DNA of 60,827 bases. It comes from JAVBJV01 sp031546815 (GTDB taxonomy: Bacteria > Pseudomonadota > Alphaproteobacteria > Acetobacterales > Acetobacteraceae). The notes under the pieces were generated by a model, which worked only from the letters and a program-made list of their open reading frames with translations, was not told where the DNA came from and made no database searches. Positions 35,300 to 43,508 of the stretch are shown here, one piece after another. Each line of letters opens with the position of its first letter. The stretch's first letter is position 1. The stretch covers positions 1 to 60,827 of the forward strand of contig JAVBJV010000025.1 in NCBI GenBank assembly GCA_031546815.1. Direction: 5' to 3'. A program made the translations under genes and the position numbers.

Positions 35300-36124
35300 T
35301 CAGAATGCCGGGATGATCGACCCGACAAACGTCGTCTGCACAAACGAGCGGATTTCCGGCGTATGGTACAGTTCAATCAGCTTCTTCGCCCATGCTGCAT
35401 CCGCATTGGCACGCTTAACGGCGATCACGTTCGCATACGGGCTTTCACCGCCAGCTTCGGCAACAAGCGAGTCCTTGCCCGGGTTCAGCCCGGCCGGCAG
35501 CGCGTAGTTCGCATTGATCACTGCAGCGTCCACATCTTCCAGACTGCGCGGCAGCAGCGCTGCTTCCAGCTCGACGATGCGCACGTTCTTCGGATTGGTG
35601 ACGATATCCATCACCGTGGCCCGATAATCCGCACCGGGCTTCAGCGTCAGCACACCGGCCTGGGCCAGCAGCACCAGCGCGCGTCCGCCATTGGTGGGAT
35701 CGTTCGGAATGCTGATGCGTGCACCGCTCGGCAGTTCCGCCAGCGTCTTGATGCGGCGCGAATACATACCCATCGGGAAGATCACCGTCTTGCCGATCGA
35801 CACCAGATCATAGCCACGATCGCGCACTGTCTGGTCGAGGAACTGCTGGTGCTGGAAGCTGTTCGCATCCAGATCGCCCGCGTTCAGCGCAGTGTTCGGC
35901 TGCACGTAATCCTGGAATTCAACTACGCGCAGGAAGAACCCCTTCGGCGCATTGATCTCGTGCAGCTTTTCCATGATCTGCGCATGAGGACCGGCAGTGA
36001 CCCCGATCTTCAGCGGGCGCGCTTCGGACCCGATGAGGGGCGTCTGTGCACGCGCCGTATGGATGAACGGCAGTGTCAGCACAGCAGGCGCCAGCAACGA
36101 AAGGCGGCGACGGGTGATATCCAT
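35300..36124 (-). CDS. metQ: NlpA/MetQ-family ABC substrate-binding protein (copy 1)
   Basis: 274 residues, paralog of the next gene: LKIGVTAGPHAQIMEKL, DYVQPNTALNAGDLDANSFQHQ, RISIPNDPTNGGRALVLLAQAG and INANYALPAGLNPGKDSLV. The signal peptide MDITRRRLSLLAPAVLTLPFIHTARA has a twin-arginine pair and AXA-like cleavage, again with no lipidation cysteine. It lies 45 bp after metI. The two copies probably bind different but related ligands, for example methionine stereoisomers or oxidised forms, which is inference. Confidence 0.92.
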   Translation of the reverse strand: MDITRRRLSLLAPAVLTLPFIHTARAQTPLIGSEARPLKIGVTAGPHAQIMEKLHEINAPKGFFLRVVEFQDYVQPNTALNAGDLDANSFQHQQFLDQTVRDRGYDLVSIGKTVIFPMGMYSRRIKTLAELPSGARISIPNDPTNGGRALVLLAQAGVLTLKPGADYRATVMDIVTNPKNVRIVELEAALLPRSLEDVDAAVINANYALPAGLNPGKDSLVAEAGGESPYANVIAVKRANADAAWAKKLIELYHTPEIRSFVQTTFVGSIIPAF

Positions 36125-36169
36125 GGCAGACGTCCTTTTCGACAGAGCAGTCAGATTGAAAGAATGAAG

Positions 36170-36829
36170 CTACTTGCGGCGTCGCCGCTGCACGAGGAAA
36201 TCGCCGAGCGATTGCAGCGCCTGCACCAGCACGATCAGGATCACCACGACGATGATCATCACCTCGGGCATGAAGCGCTGATAGCCGAACCGGATCCCCA
36301 GATCGCCCAGCCCGCCCCCGCCAACCGCGCCCGCCATGGCGGAAAACCCGACCAGCCCGACAACAGTGACCGTGACCGCGGAAATCAGCCCCGGCATTGC
36401 TTCGGGCAGCAACACGCGTGTGATGATCTGCAACCGCGTGGCACCCATGGCCTGCGCTGCCTCGATCAGCCCGCGATCCACTTCGCGCAGCGCATTCTCG
36501 AACAGGCGCGCGATGAACGCCGTGGCGGCGATGGCCAGCGGCACGATAGCCGCGCTGGTGCCGATTGATGTACCCGCCACCAGACGCGTGAACGGCACAA
36601 TCGCTACCATCAGGATGATAAATGGCGTCGAACGGATCGCGTTGACGAACAGCCCCAGCGGCTTGTTCAGCCAAGCGTTTTCACCGATCTGCCCGGGTGA
36701 CGAAATCATCAGCAGCACACCGAGCGGCAGACCAATGATCACCGCAATCAGCAGCGACACCGCCACCATGATTCCGGTTTCCCAAAACGCGCCGATCAGC
36801 AGGTCGATCATGGCCGGAGATAACCACAT
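36170..36829 (-). CDS. metI: Methionine ABC transporter permease MetI
   Basis: 219 residues, about five membrane segments. The coupling-helix region NALREVDRGLIEAAQAMGATRLQIITRVLLPEAMPG is the EAA loop contacting the ATPase. The C-terminus is basic (VQRRRRK). The ATG at 36829 (MWLSPAMIDLL) leaves 1 bp after the metN stop and is preferred over the upstream in-frame start overlapping metN. Confidence 0.94.
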   Translation of the reverse strand: MWLSPAMIDLLIGAFWETGIMVAVSLLIAVIIGLPLGVLLMISSPGQIGENAWLNKPLGLFVNAIRSTPFIILMVAIVPFTRLVAGTSIGTSAAIVPLAIAATAFIARLFENALREVDRGLIEAAQAMGATRLQIITRVLLPEAMPGLISAVTVTVVGLVGFSAMAGAVGGGGLGDLGIRFGYQRFMPEVMIIVVVILIVLVQALQSLGDFLVQRRRRK

Positions 36830-36830
36830 G

Positions 36831-37910
36831 TCAGATACCCCCCTGAGGCTCGGGCACCACCGCAACGTCGAGGCGCAGTTCCCGCAACCAGTCCATGAAA
36901 GACATCAGCGCGGCGCTGCTGCCATAGGCCGCCACCGCCATGATTCCATAGGGCTCGCCGCCGATCTCGTCGATGCGACCCGATACGATGTTGAGGTCGA
37001 TATTGAACCGCCGGCTCGCTTCGCTGATCACGGCGCGCGTACTGTTCTGCCCAGCGAAAAGGATACGCAGCAACATGCGCGCTTCGCCCGTATCCGGGGT
37101 TGGCAGACGCGCGACGGTGCCGGGCGGAATGGCATCGCCGATCACTTCGGACACAAAGCTGCGCGTGGTTTCCTGTTGCGGGCGGGTGAAGACGTCGAAT
37201 ACCGGGCCGTGTTCGATCACCTGCCCGCGCTCCATCACCGCCACACGATCGCAGATGGATTTCACCACCGCCATTTCGTGCGTGATCAGCAGTACCGTCA
37301 GCCCAAGCTGGTCGCGCAGCTCACGGATCAGCCGGAGAATATCGGTAGTGGTTTCGGGATCCAGCGCGCTGGTCGCTTCGTCGCACAGCAGGATCGATGG
37401 GCGGCTGGCAAGCGCGCGCGCAATCCCCACGCGCTGCTTCTGCCCGCCGGAAAGCTGCGCCGGGTAATGGTTCCCCCGCCCTTCTAGCCCGACCAGCGGC
37501 AGCAGTTCCTGCACACGCGCTTCGCGATGCTTGCGCGGCACACCAGCAATGGCCAGCGGAAAGGCGATATTTTCGGCCACCGTGGCTGAAGACAGCAGGT
37601 TGAAGTGCTGGAAGATCATCCCGATCCCGCGCCGCGCCTGATGCAGGTCGTGACTGCCCAGGCTCAGCATATCCAGCCCATTCACCTGCACACGGCCCGC
37701 ATCCGGGCGCTCCAGCAGATTGATGCAGCGGATCAGCGTGGACTTCCCCGCCCCGGAACGTCCGACGATCCCGAAGATCTCGCCACGCTTTACGGACAGG
37801 GACACGTCGTTGAGGGCAACGGTGCCGGTCGAAAATTTCTTGTGCAGTCCCGTCAGGCAAACAGCATCGGCCTGTGTATTCGTCACGGTCTGCGGTGGGA
37901 GTGTGTCCAC
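36831..37910 (-). CDS. metN: Methionine ABC transporter ATPase MetN
   Basis: 359 residues. Walker A GRSGAGKST is at 50-58, Q-loop FQHFNLL, signature QLSGGQKQRVGIARAL, Walker B LLCDEATSALD and switch ITHEM. The C-terminal ACT-like NIL domain (about 280-345) is the site of methionine trans-inhibition. The start is GTG at 37910, with AGGAG 9 nt upstream. It is the first gene of metN-metI-metQ-metQ and lies behind a probable SAM-II riboswitch. Confidence 0.96.
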   Translation of the reverse strand: MDTLPPQTVTNTQADAVCLTGLHKKFSTGTVALNDVSLSVKRGEIFGIVGRSGAGKSTLIRCINLLERPDAGRVQVNGLDMLSLGSHDLHQARRGIGMIFQHFNLLSSATVAENIAFPLAIAGVPRKHREARVQELLPLVGLEGRGNHYPAQLSGGQKQRVGIARALASRPSILLCDEATSALDPETTTDILRLIRELRDQLGLTVLLITHEMAVVKSICDRVAVMERGQVIEHGPVFDVFTRPQQETTRSFVSEVIGDAIPPGTVARLPTPDTGEARMLLRILFAGQNSTRAVISEASRRFNIDLNIVSGRIDEIGGEPYGIMAVAAYGSSAALMSFMDWLRELRLDVAVVPEPQGGI

Positions 37911-37956
37911 CGTGGTGATCTCCTAGTTACGCGATCGACCACGAAGGCACTTCGTG

Positions 37957-38010
37957 GCGCTTTAGCGTTTGGTGACGCGGGGCAAGCTGCAACTTCAAAT
38001 TACCGCGGCC
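37957..38010 (-). promoter_or_regulatory. Probable SAM-II riboswitch upstream of metN
   Basis: Read on the minus strand, P1 is CGCGG/CCGCG (38007-38003 with 37980-37976). The loop begins TAATTTGAAG and contains GCAGCTTGC. After P1 comes TCACCAAACGCTAAAGCGC, and the segment AAGCGC can pair with GCAGCTT of the loop (one bulged A), forming the pseudoknot. The conserved ATTTG, GCTTGC, AAA and GCTAAAG elements are those I know from SAM-II. The metN ribosome site lies about 35 nt downstream, with a perfect hairpin CCACGAAG/CTTCGTGG between. I infer repression of methionine uptake when SAM is high. Confidence 0.7.
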
Positions 38011-38025
38011 CGGTTACGGGCGTGT

Positions 38026-38076
38026 CAGACTACATGCGGCTTTCCAGACCAAACGTCAAGAGCCGCATGTAGTCTG
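38026..38076. promoter_or_regulatory. 16-bp perfect inverted repeat spanning the metN promoter
   Basis: CAGACTACATGCGGCT at 38026-38041 is exactly complementary to AGCCGCATGTAGTCTG at 38061-38076, with a 19-nt loop. On the minus strand the loop contains TTGACG (38059-38054). Seventeen bases on is a weak -10 candidate, CATGTA, inside the other arm, so the repeat embraces the putative metN promoter. No T-tract follows, arguing against a terminator. It is a strong candidate operator, possibly for a dimeric regulator. Confidence 0.55.
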
Positions 38077-38089
38077 TAATTCTGGCAAA

Positions 38090-38287
38090 TCAATGCATCA
38101 GCATTTCCATGCGAGGCTTCAACAACAAACGCGCTTCACGGCGCAGCTCGCTCAATGTTGGCCAGATGCTGTCACGAATGCGTTGCATGCGGGTATCGAC
38201 CGGAACAAACCGGAAATGACCATTATTCTGCGGGATTGCCGCCCCTGCGAAAATACCATCCACTTCGATGACGTAAGATTTCAGCAT
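38090..38287 (-). CDS. Small conserved-looking hypothetical protein (65 aa)
   Basis: 65 residues, MLKSYVIEVDGIFAGAAI at the N-terminus, then NNGHFRFVPVDTRMQRIRDSIWPTLSELRREARLLL. The beta-strand then FRF..VD pattern resembles small uncharacterised alphaproteobacterial proteins I have seen, but I cannot name a family. The ATG at 38287 has GGAG about 7 nt upstream. A nine-codon extension exists but lacks a better site. The gene is upstream of the metN riboswitch on the same strand. Confidence 0.6.
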   Translation of the reverse strand: MLKSYVIEVDGIFAGAAIPQNNGHFRFVPVDTRMQRIRDSIWPTLSELRREARLLLKPRMEMLMH

Positions 38288-38467
38288 ATCAAACTCCGTT
38301 AATGGACAAGGCATACAGTCGGCAGGTTAACCGACGGTTGAATACCGTAAAAAATATGCATTCAGCCGTTTCTGGAACATCACGCGCCAGGCCGGTTACC
38401 TTTAATAACGATGTGAGGTACAGATCGTTCCATTGGGGCGTGCATTTATTTTAGTGGCTGCGACATG

Positions 38468-38512
38468 GCAGATTCGTAAAATCTGCATCGCTGGCATTAA
38501 AGTGTTGAACAC
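38468..38512. promoter_or_regulatory. Inverted repeats upstream of the sulfate transporter operon
   Basis: GCAGATT/AATCTGC (38468-38486, 5-nt loop) and the palindrome GTGTTGAACAC (38502-38512) lie 50-90 bp before the sbp ATG. The second overlaps a TTGAAC that could be a -35 element, with TAGAAT 19 bp downstream as -10. They could be operators for sulfur-limitation control; the regulator is unknown. Confidence 0.35.
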
Positions 38513-38560
38513 CCCGCCATGCCCCCCGGTAGAATAAGGCAACAATGGAGGACGCTGCTT

Positions 38561-39577
38561 ATGCATACCCCGCACACCAGCCGCCGCCAGGTGCTCGCCA
38601 CAGCGCTGCTGCTTGCAGCCACCACGCGCGGCCACGCACAGACCCCGCTGCAGTTGTTGAACGTCTCGTACGATCCGACCCGGGAATTCTATCGCGCCTA
38701 TAACGCCCTGTTCGCCGAACACTGGCAAAAGAACGGCGGCGTGCCGATGCGGGTCAACACATCGCATGGCGGTTCGGCCCGACAGGCGCGCTCGGTGATC
38801 GATGGGCTGCAGGCCGATGTTGTAACGCTCGCTCTTGCCTACGACATCGACGCGATTGCCGATCAGGGGATGATCGCCGCCGACTGGCAGAAGCGCCTGC
38901 CCGAGAACAGCGCGCCCTATACCTCGACCGTTATTTTCCTGACGCGCAAGGGCAACCCGAAGAATATCCGCACCTGGGACGACCTGGCCCGGCCGGGTGT
39001 TTCGGTGATTACACCCAACCCGAAAACATCGGGCGGCGCGCGCTGGAATTATCTGGCCGCCTGGGCCTGGGCGCTGCGCAAGCCAGGCGGCAATGCCGAA
39101 ACGGCCAGCGAATTCATGAAGAAAATCTTCCAGAACGTGCCGCTGCTCGACACGGGGGCACGCGGCGCGACCGTCACCTTTGCCCAGCGCAATATCGGCG
39201 ACGTCCTGCTGGCGTGGGAGAACGAAGCGCATCTGGCGCAGAAGGAACTTGGCCCGGACAAGCTTGAATTTATCTACCCGCCGCTCTCTATTCTGGCGGA
39301 GCCATGTGTATCGGTCGTCGATCGCATCGTCGATCAGAAGAACACGCGCGCATTGGCCGAGGCTTATCTGGGACACCTCTACACGCAAGAGGCACAAACA
39401 TTGATCGCTGAACATTTCTACCGCCCGCGCCATGCCGATATTCTGGCAAAATACGCCCAGCGCTTCCCCGCCATGGAGATGGTCACCATTGCCGACATGG
39501 GTGGCTGGCGCGAAGCCCAGCGCACGCATTTCGACGATGGCGGCACGTTCGACCGCATCTACCAGCCGAGCCGATGA
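38561..39577 (+). CDS. sbp: Sulfate ABC transporter substrate-binding protein
   Basis: 338 residues, periplasmic sulfate or thiosulfate binding. The N-terminus (HTSRRQVLATALLLAATTRGHA) is a signal peptide with a twin-arginine pair. LLNVSYDPTREFYRAYN, VNTSHGGSARQARSVIDGLQADVVTLALAYDID, NPKTSGGARWNYLAAWAWA and the terminal FDDGGTFDRIY are typical Sbp/CysP motifs. The ATG at 38561 has GGAGG 8 nt upstream, so an in-frame start 14 codons earlier is rejected. It overlaps cysT by 4 nt. Confidence 0.95.
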   Translation: MHTPHTSRRQVLATALLLAATTRGHAQTPLQLLNVSYDPTREFYRAYNALFAEHWQKNGGVPMRVNTSHGGSARQARSVIDGLQADVVTLALAYDIDAIADQGMIAADWQKRLPENSAPYTSTVIFLTRKGNPKNIRTWDDLARPGVSVITPNPKTSGGARWNYLAAWAWALRKPGGNAETASEFMKKIFQNVPLLDTGARGATVTFAQRNIGDVLLAWENEAHLAQKELGPDKLEFIYPPLSILAEPCVSVVDRIVDQKNTRALAEAYLGHLYTQEAQTLIAEHFYRPRHADILAKYAQRFPAMEMVTIADMGGWREAQRTHFDDGGTFDRIYQPSR

Positions 39578-40428
39578 TGGAGAAAACCCGACGTCGCACC
39601 CCTTCCCTGTGGCCGCACAGTGCCATTCCCGGGTTTGGTCTGACGCTGGGGATCACGCTGACGTGGCTGAGCGTGCTGATCCTGCTGCCGCTGACCACGC
39701 TGGTCGTGCGGCCGTGGGAGCTGGGGCTGAACGGGTTCTGGCAGTTCATCACCTCCCCCGCCGCCGTCAGTTCGTTGAGCCTGTCGTTCGGCGTGGCGCT
39801 GCTGGCGGCGTTTATCGATGTGCCGATCGGATTGCTGATCGCCTGGGTGCTGGTGCGTTATCGCTTTCCGGGGCGCGGCATTGCCGATGCGATCATCGAT
39901 CTGCCTTTCGCGCTGCCAACCGCCGTGGCGGGTATTGCGCTGACAAACATTTACGCACCGGACGGCTGGGTTGGCAGCTTCTTCGCGCCGTTCGGCATCC
40001 AGCTTGCCTATAACAGAACGGGTATTCTGCTGGCGCTGATGTTCGTGGGGCTGCCGTTTATCGTGCGCACGCTGGAGCCTGTGCTGATGGACATGTCACA
40101 CGATATCGAGGAAGCGGCCGCCACACTGGGTGCCAACCGCTGGCAGACCTTCCGCCGCCTGATCCTGCCGGTGCTGGGATCAACACTGGTCACCGGTTTC
40201 ACGCTGGCCTTCGCGCGCACTGTTGGTGAATACGGGTCGGTGATTTTCATTGCGGGCAATATTCCATTGGTCAGTCAGATTGCACCGCAGCTGATCGTCA
40301 TCCAGAAAGAACAGCATAACTACGCAGGCGCTGCGGCCCTGGGGTTGACGATGTTGCTGCTGTCGTTCGTTCTGCTGTTGCTGCTTGGCTATCTGCGCAA
40401 GCGTATGCGCTATTGGGAGCCTGCATGA
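39574..40428 (+). CDS. cysT: Sulfate/thiosulfate ABC transporter permease CysT
   Basis: 284 residues, six predicted membrane segments. The EAA-type cytosolic loop DIEEAAATLGANRWQTFRRLILP and LPFALPTAVAGIALTNIY plus ARTVGEYGSVIFIAGN are CysT hallmarks. Two consecutive ATGs begin the gene and overlap the sbp stop. It is inserted in the inner membrane with CysW. Confidence 0.95.
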   Translation: MMEKTRRRTPSLWPHSAIPGFGLTLGITLTWLSVLILLPLTTLVVRPWELGLNGFWQFITSPAAVSSLSLSFGVALLAAFIDVPIGLLIAWVLVRYRFPGRGIADAIIDLPFALPTAVAGIALTNIYAPDGWVGSFFAPFGIQLAYNRTGILLALMFVGLPFIVRTLEPVLMDMSHDIEEAAATLGANRWQTFRRLILPVLGSTLVTGFTLAFARTVGEYGSVIFIAGNIPLVSQIAPQLIVIQKEQHNYAGAAALGLTMLLLSFVLLLLLGYLRKRMRYWEPA

Positions 40429-41258
40429 GAAAAGCAACCGAAGATCCGCGGGGCGTTCGCATATTTCTGATCCTGCTCACGCTCGGCCTGCTGGGGTTCT
40501 TTCTGCTGCTGCCATTGATCGTGGTGTTTCTGGAAGCCTTCCGCAAAGGGATCACCTTCGCGCTGGACTCCATCACCGACCACGATGCACTGTCCGCCAT
40601 TCGTCTGACATTGCTGGTGGCTGGCTGCAGCGTCGTCATCAACCTGACGGGCGGTTTGGCGGCGGCGTGGTGCATCGCCAAGTTCGACTTCCCGGGCAAG
40701 ACGCTGCTGCTGGCGTTGATCGAACTGCCGCTGTCTGTATCGCCCGTCATCGCCGGTCTGGTGCTGGTGCTGCTGTTCGGAGAATACGGATGGCTCGGCC
40801 CGTGGCTGAAAAGCATGGATATCACCATCATCTTCGCGGTCCCCGGTCTGATACTGGCAACGCTGTTCGTCACCTTCCCGTTCGTCGCCCGCGAACTGAT
40901 CCCCTTGATGCAGGAACAGGGGCGCGAGGAAGAAGAAGCCGCCGTCACCCTCGGCGCATCGGGCTGGCAGATCTTCATGCGGGTGACGTTGCCCAATATC
41001 AGCTGGGCACTGCTGTCCGGCGTGCTGTTGTGCAATGCGCGCGCCATGGGGGAATTCGGCGCGGTGTCTATCGTGTCGGGTAATATCCGCGGCTGGACGA
41101 ACACCATGCCGCTGCATGTCGAGATCCTCTACAACGATTATCAGGCATCGGCGGCTTTTGCAGTCGCAGCCTTGCTCGCATTGCTGGCTATCGTCACACT
41201 GGCGGCCAAAAGCATCGTGGCACGCAAGACGGCACACACAGGCAGCGGGCATATGTAA
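40425..41258 (+). CDS. cysW: Sulfate/thiosulfate ABC transporter permease CysW
   Basis: 277 residues. ELPLSVSPVIAGLVLVLLFG, EEEAAVTLGASGWQIFMRVTLPN (EAA loop) and NARAMGEFGAVSIVSGNIRGWTNTMPL are CysW motifs. The ATG at 40425 overlaps the cysT stop (ATGA) and begins MRKATEDPRGVR. Confidence 0.95.
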   Translation: MRKATEDPRGVRIFLILLTLGLLGFFLLLPLIVVFLEAFRKGITFALDSITDHDALSAIRLTLLVAGCSVVINLTGGLAAAWCIAKFDFPGKTLLLALIELPLSVSPVIAGLVLVLLFGEYGWLGPWLKSMDITIIFAVPGLILATLFVTFPFVARELIPLMQEQGREEEEAAVTLGASGWQIFMRVTLPNISWALLSGVLLCNARAMGEFGAVSIVSGNIRGWTNTMPLHVEILYNDYQASAAFAVAALLALLAIVTLAAKSIVARKTAHTGSGHM

Positions 41259-41983
41259 TGAGCGTAGAAGCACACGACATCTACAAGCGTTTCGGACTGA
41301 TCGACGTGCTGGACGGCATCAACCTGTCCGTGACCGAAGGCGAGTTCGTGGCCCTGCTCGGCCCGTCCGGTTCCGGCAAGACGACATTGCTGCGGGCGCT
41401 GTCGGGGCTTGAGAGCATTGATGCCGGCACCATCCGCATTGCTGGCCAGAACATGGAACACGTGCCCGCACGATTGCGCCATATCGGGTTCGTGTTCCAG
41501 CATTACGCGCTGTTCCGCCACATGACGGTGTTCGAGAACATCGCCTTCGGGCTGCGCGTGCGCCCGCGCGCCAACCGGCCGTCCCGGTCCGAAATTAGCG
41601 ACCGGGTGAACGACCTTCTCAACCTGGTACAGATCCCCGAACTGGCCGACCGTTACCCGGACCGCATTTCAGGCGGGCAGCGCCAGCGTGTGGCACTGGC
41701 CCGCGCATTGGCCATTCAGCCCCCCGTCCTGCTGCTGGACGAACCGTTCAGCGCGCTGGACGCCCAGGTGCGCGAGGACCTGCGCGACTGGCTGCGCGGC
41801 CTGCATGAACGCCTGAACCTGACCAGCATCTTCGTCACTCACGACCAGGCCGAAGCATCCCATCTGGCCGACCGCATCGCGGTGATGCGTAACGGCCAGA
41901 TCGAACAGATCGGCACGCCCGAGGAATTGCAGTCAAACCCTGCCACCGAATTCGTGGCCAACTTCATACGTTCGCAGTCTTAA
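41258..41983 (+). CDS. cysA: Sulfate ABC transporter ATPase CysA, short form
   Basis: 241 residues. Walker A GPSGSGKTT is at 35-43, Q-loop FVFQHYALF, signature RISGGQRQRVALARAL, Walker B LLLDEPFSALD and switch VTHDQ. The usual CysA has about 350 residues with a C-terminal TOBE-type regulatory domain; this protein ends right after the ATPase domain at VANFIRSQS. The TAATG overlap couples it to cysW. The stop overlaps that of the convergent CNNM-family gene by 4 nt. Confidence 0.93.
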   Translation: MSVEAHDIYKRFGLIDVLDGINLSVTEGEFVALLGPSGSGKTTLLRALSGLESIDAGTIRIAGQNMEHVPARLRHIGFVFQHYALFRHMTVFENIAFGLRVRPRANRPSRSEISDRVNDLLNLVQIPELADRYPDRISGGQRQRVALARALAIQPPVLLLDEPFSALDAQVREDLRDWLRGLHERLNLTSIFVTHDQAEASHLADRIAVMRNGQIEQIGTPEELQSNPATEFVANFIRSQS

Positions 41984-43272
41984 TTATCTGCGCTCTCGCG
42001 CACGGCCAGCACCTTGTCCACACGACGTCCATCGACATCGACCACTTCGAACCGCCAGCCGCCGAACACGATCCGATCGCCCTCGCGCGGCAGACGACGC
42101 AACAGTGCCAGCAGTAACCCGGCCAGCGTGTGATACGTGCCCTCGGCCGGTAACGCAGCCAGTTCCAGACGGGTGCGCACTTCGTCGATCGAGGCCATGC
42201 CGTCGATCAGCAGCGATCCATCTGCCCGCACAGTAAAGGAATCCGGTTCGCTGTGGCTTTCCGCCAGCTCGCCGACGATGGCCTCCAGCAGGTCGGCCGC
42301 CGTCACCACGCCTTCGAAACTGCCATAGTCGTCCATCACCAGCGCCAGCCCCATCGGGTCGGCGCGCAGTTTTTCCATCGCGTCCAGCCCGTTCACCGTA
42401 TCGGGCAGAATAATCGGTTTATGGACCAGGCGGCGGATCTGCACCGTGCCTCCCGCCAACACCTGATCCAGAACATCCTTCACCAGCACCACACCGACCA
42501 CGTTGTCGATATCGCCGTCACACACAATAAACCGCGCATGCGGCGAGGACCTGATCCGCGCCGTTACATCGTCCGGCCCGGATTGCAGGTTGATCCAGTC
42601 CACATCGTTACGTGGCGTCATGATGGCGCGCACGGGCCGGTCCGCCAGACGCAGGACGCGCGAGATCATGTCGCGCTCTTCCACTTCCAGCACGCCGGCC
42701 TGTGTGCCTTCCTCGACCAGCGCCTTGACCTCTTCTTCGGTCACGCCTGAATCCTGTGCCCGATGCGCGCCCAGCAGCCGCATGACGGCGGACGACGAAT
42801 GCGACAGCAGCCACACCACCGGCAGCGACAACCGCGCCAGAAACGCCAGCGGCCGGGACAGCCGCGCCGCAATCCGTTCAGGCGCGCGCAAGGCCAACTG
42901 CTTGGGAACCAGTTCGCCGATCACCACCGACAGATAGGTGATGATGACCACCACCACCCCAAACGCAATATTCTCGCCATACGGCGCAGCACCCACCGTA
43001 TCGAGCCACGTCCCCAGCGTCGCCGACAGTCGCGCGCCACCGAACGCGCCCGCCAGAATGCCGATTAACGTAATACCGATCTGCACCGTGGGCAGAAAGC
43101 GCTGCGGGTCCCTGGCCAGTTCAGCGGCCAGAGCAGCCCCCGTGTCCCCCTTCTGCTCCAGCGCCGCCAGCCGGGCGCGCCGGGCCGAGACGATCGCCAG
43201 TTCGCCCATCGCGAACAGACCGTTCAGGACGATCAGGAACAAAATCAACAGAATCTCGAAAACGGCGCTCAT
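41980..43272 (-). CDS. CNNM/CorC-type membrane protein (DUF21 + CBS pair + CorC_HlyC)
   Basis: 430 residues. An N-terminal DUF21 (CNNM) transmembrane domain (about 1-195) contains NGLFAMGELAIVSARRARL and IGITLIGILAGAFGGARL, then two CBS domains (about 215-335, MTPRNDVDWINL, DDYGSFEGVVTAADLLEAIVGE) and a CorC/transporter-associated domain (about 345-425). The family is linked to Mg2+ or cobalt efflux, although many members are annotated as hemolysins. It may balance the MgtE importer encoded 11 kb away. There is no obvious operon partner. Confidence 0.93.
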   Translation of the reverse strand: MSAVFEILLILFLIVLNGLFAMGELAIVSARRARLAALEQKGDTGAALAAELARDPQRFLPTVQIGITLIGILAGAFGGARLSATLGTWLDTVGAAPYGENIAFGVVVVIITYLSVVIGELVPKQLALRAPERIAARLSRPLAFLARLSLPVVWLLSHSSSAVMRLLGAHRAQDSGVTEEEVKALVEEGTQAGVLEVEERDMISRVLRLADRPVRAIMTPRNDVDWINLQSGPDDVTARIRSSPHARFIVCDGDIDNVVGVVLVKDVLDQVLAGGTVQIRRLVHKPIILPDTVNGLDAMEKLRADPMGLALVMDDYGSFEGVVTAADLLEAIVGELAESHSEPDSFTVRADGSLLIDGMASIDEVRTRLELAALPAEGTYHTLAGLLLALLRRLPREGDRIVFGGWRFEVVDVDGRRVDKVLAVRESADN

Positions 43273-43336
43273 CGAATCTCCAGTGGGTAGCGAAACTCTT
43301 TATACCTCTGGATCGCCCGGACGCATATTTTTGCGC

Positions 43337-43376
43337 TTGCCCTCCGATTTAGGCCATTTGCCCCAATTTTGCCCCA
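43337..43376 (+). promoter_or_regulatory. Direct TTGCCC repeats upstream of the glucan synthase gene
   Basis: TTGCCC occurs at 43337, 43358 and 43369. The last two extend to TTTGCCCCA, spaced exactly 11 bp, and the first is 21 bp away. Helically phased direct repeats of this kind are typical of response-regulator sites. They lie 130-170 bp before the gene at 43509; the regulator is unknown. A GGCCTGT/ACAGGCC hairpin also occurs at 43459-43476. Confidence 0.4.
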
Positions 43377-43508
43377 TTCCGGTCCGTCCGCTGCCGCACC
43401 GTTCGATGATTATATGCATAACGGAGAGCGGAACGTGCCCGTCTGTCCGTATGGGACCGGCCTGTAGCGACAGGCCCGGCCCACCCCAAGCACGGACCGG
43501 CCCAGTTG

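Noticed and set aside
38026..38076. Terminator for the 65-aa gene
   Set aside because: The 16-bp repeat lacks a T-tract on either side, and it surrounds a promoter-like -35 element, so an operator role is preferred.
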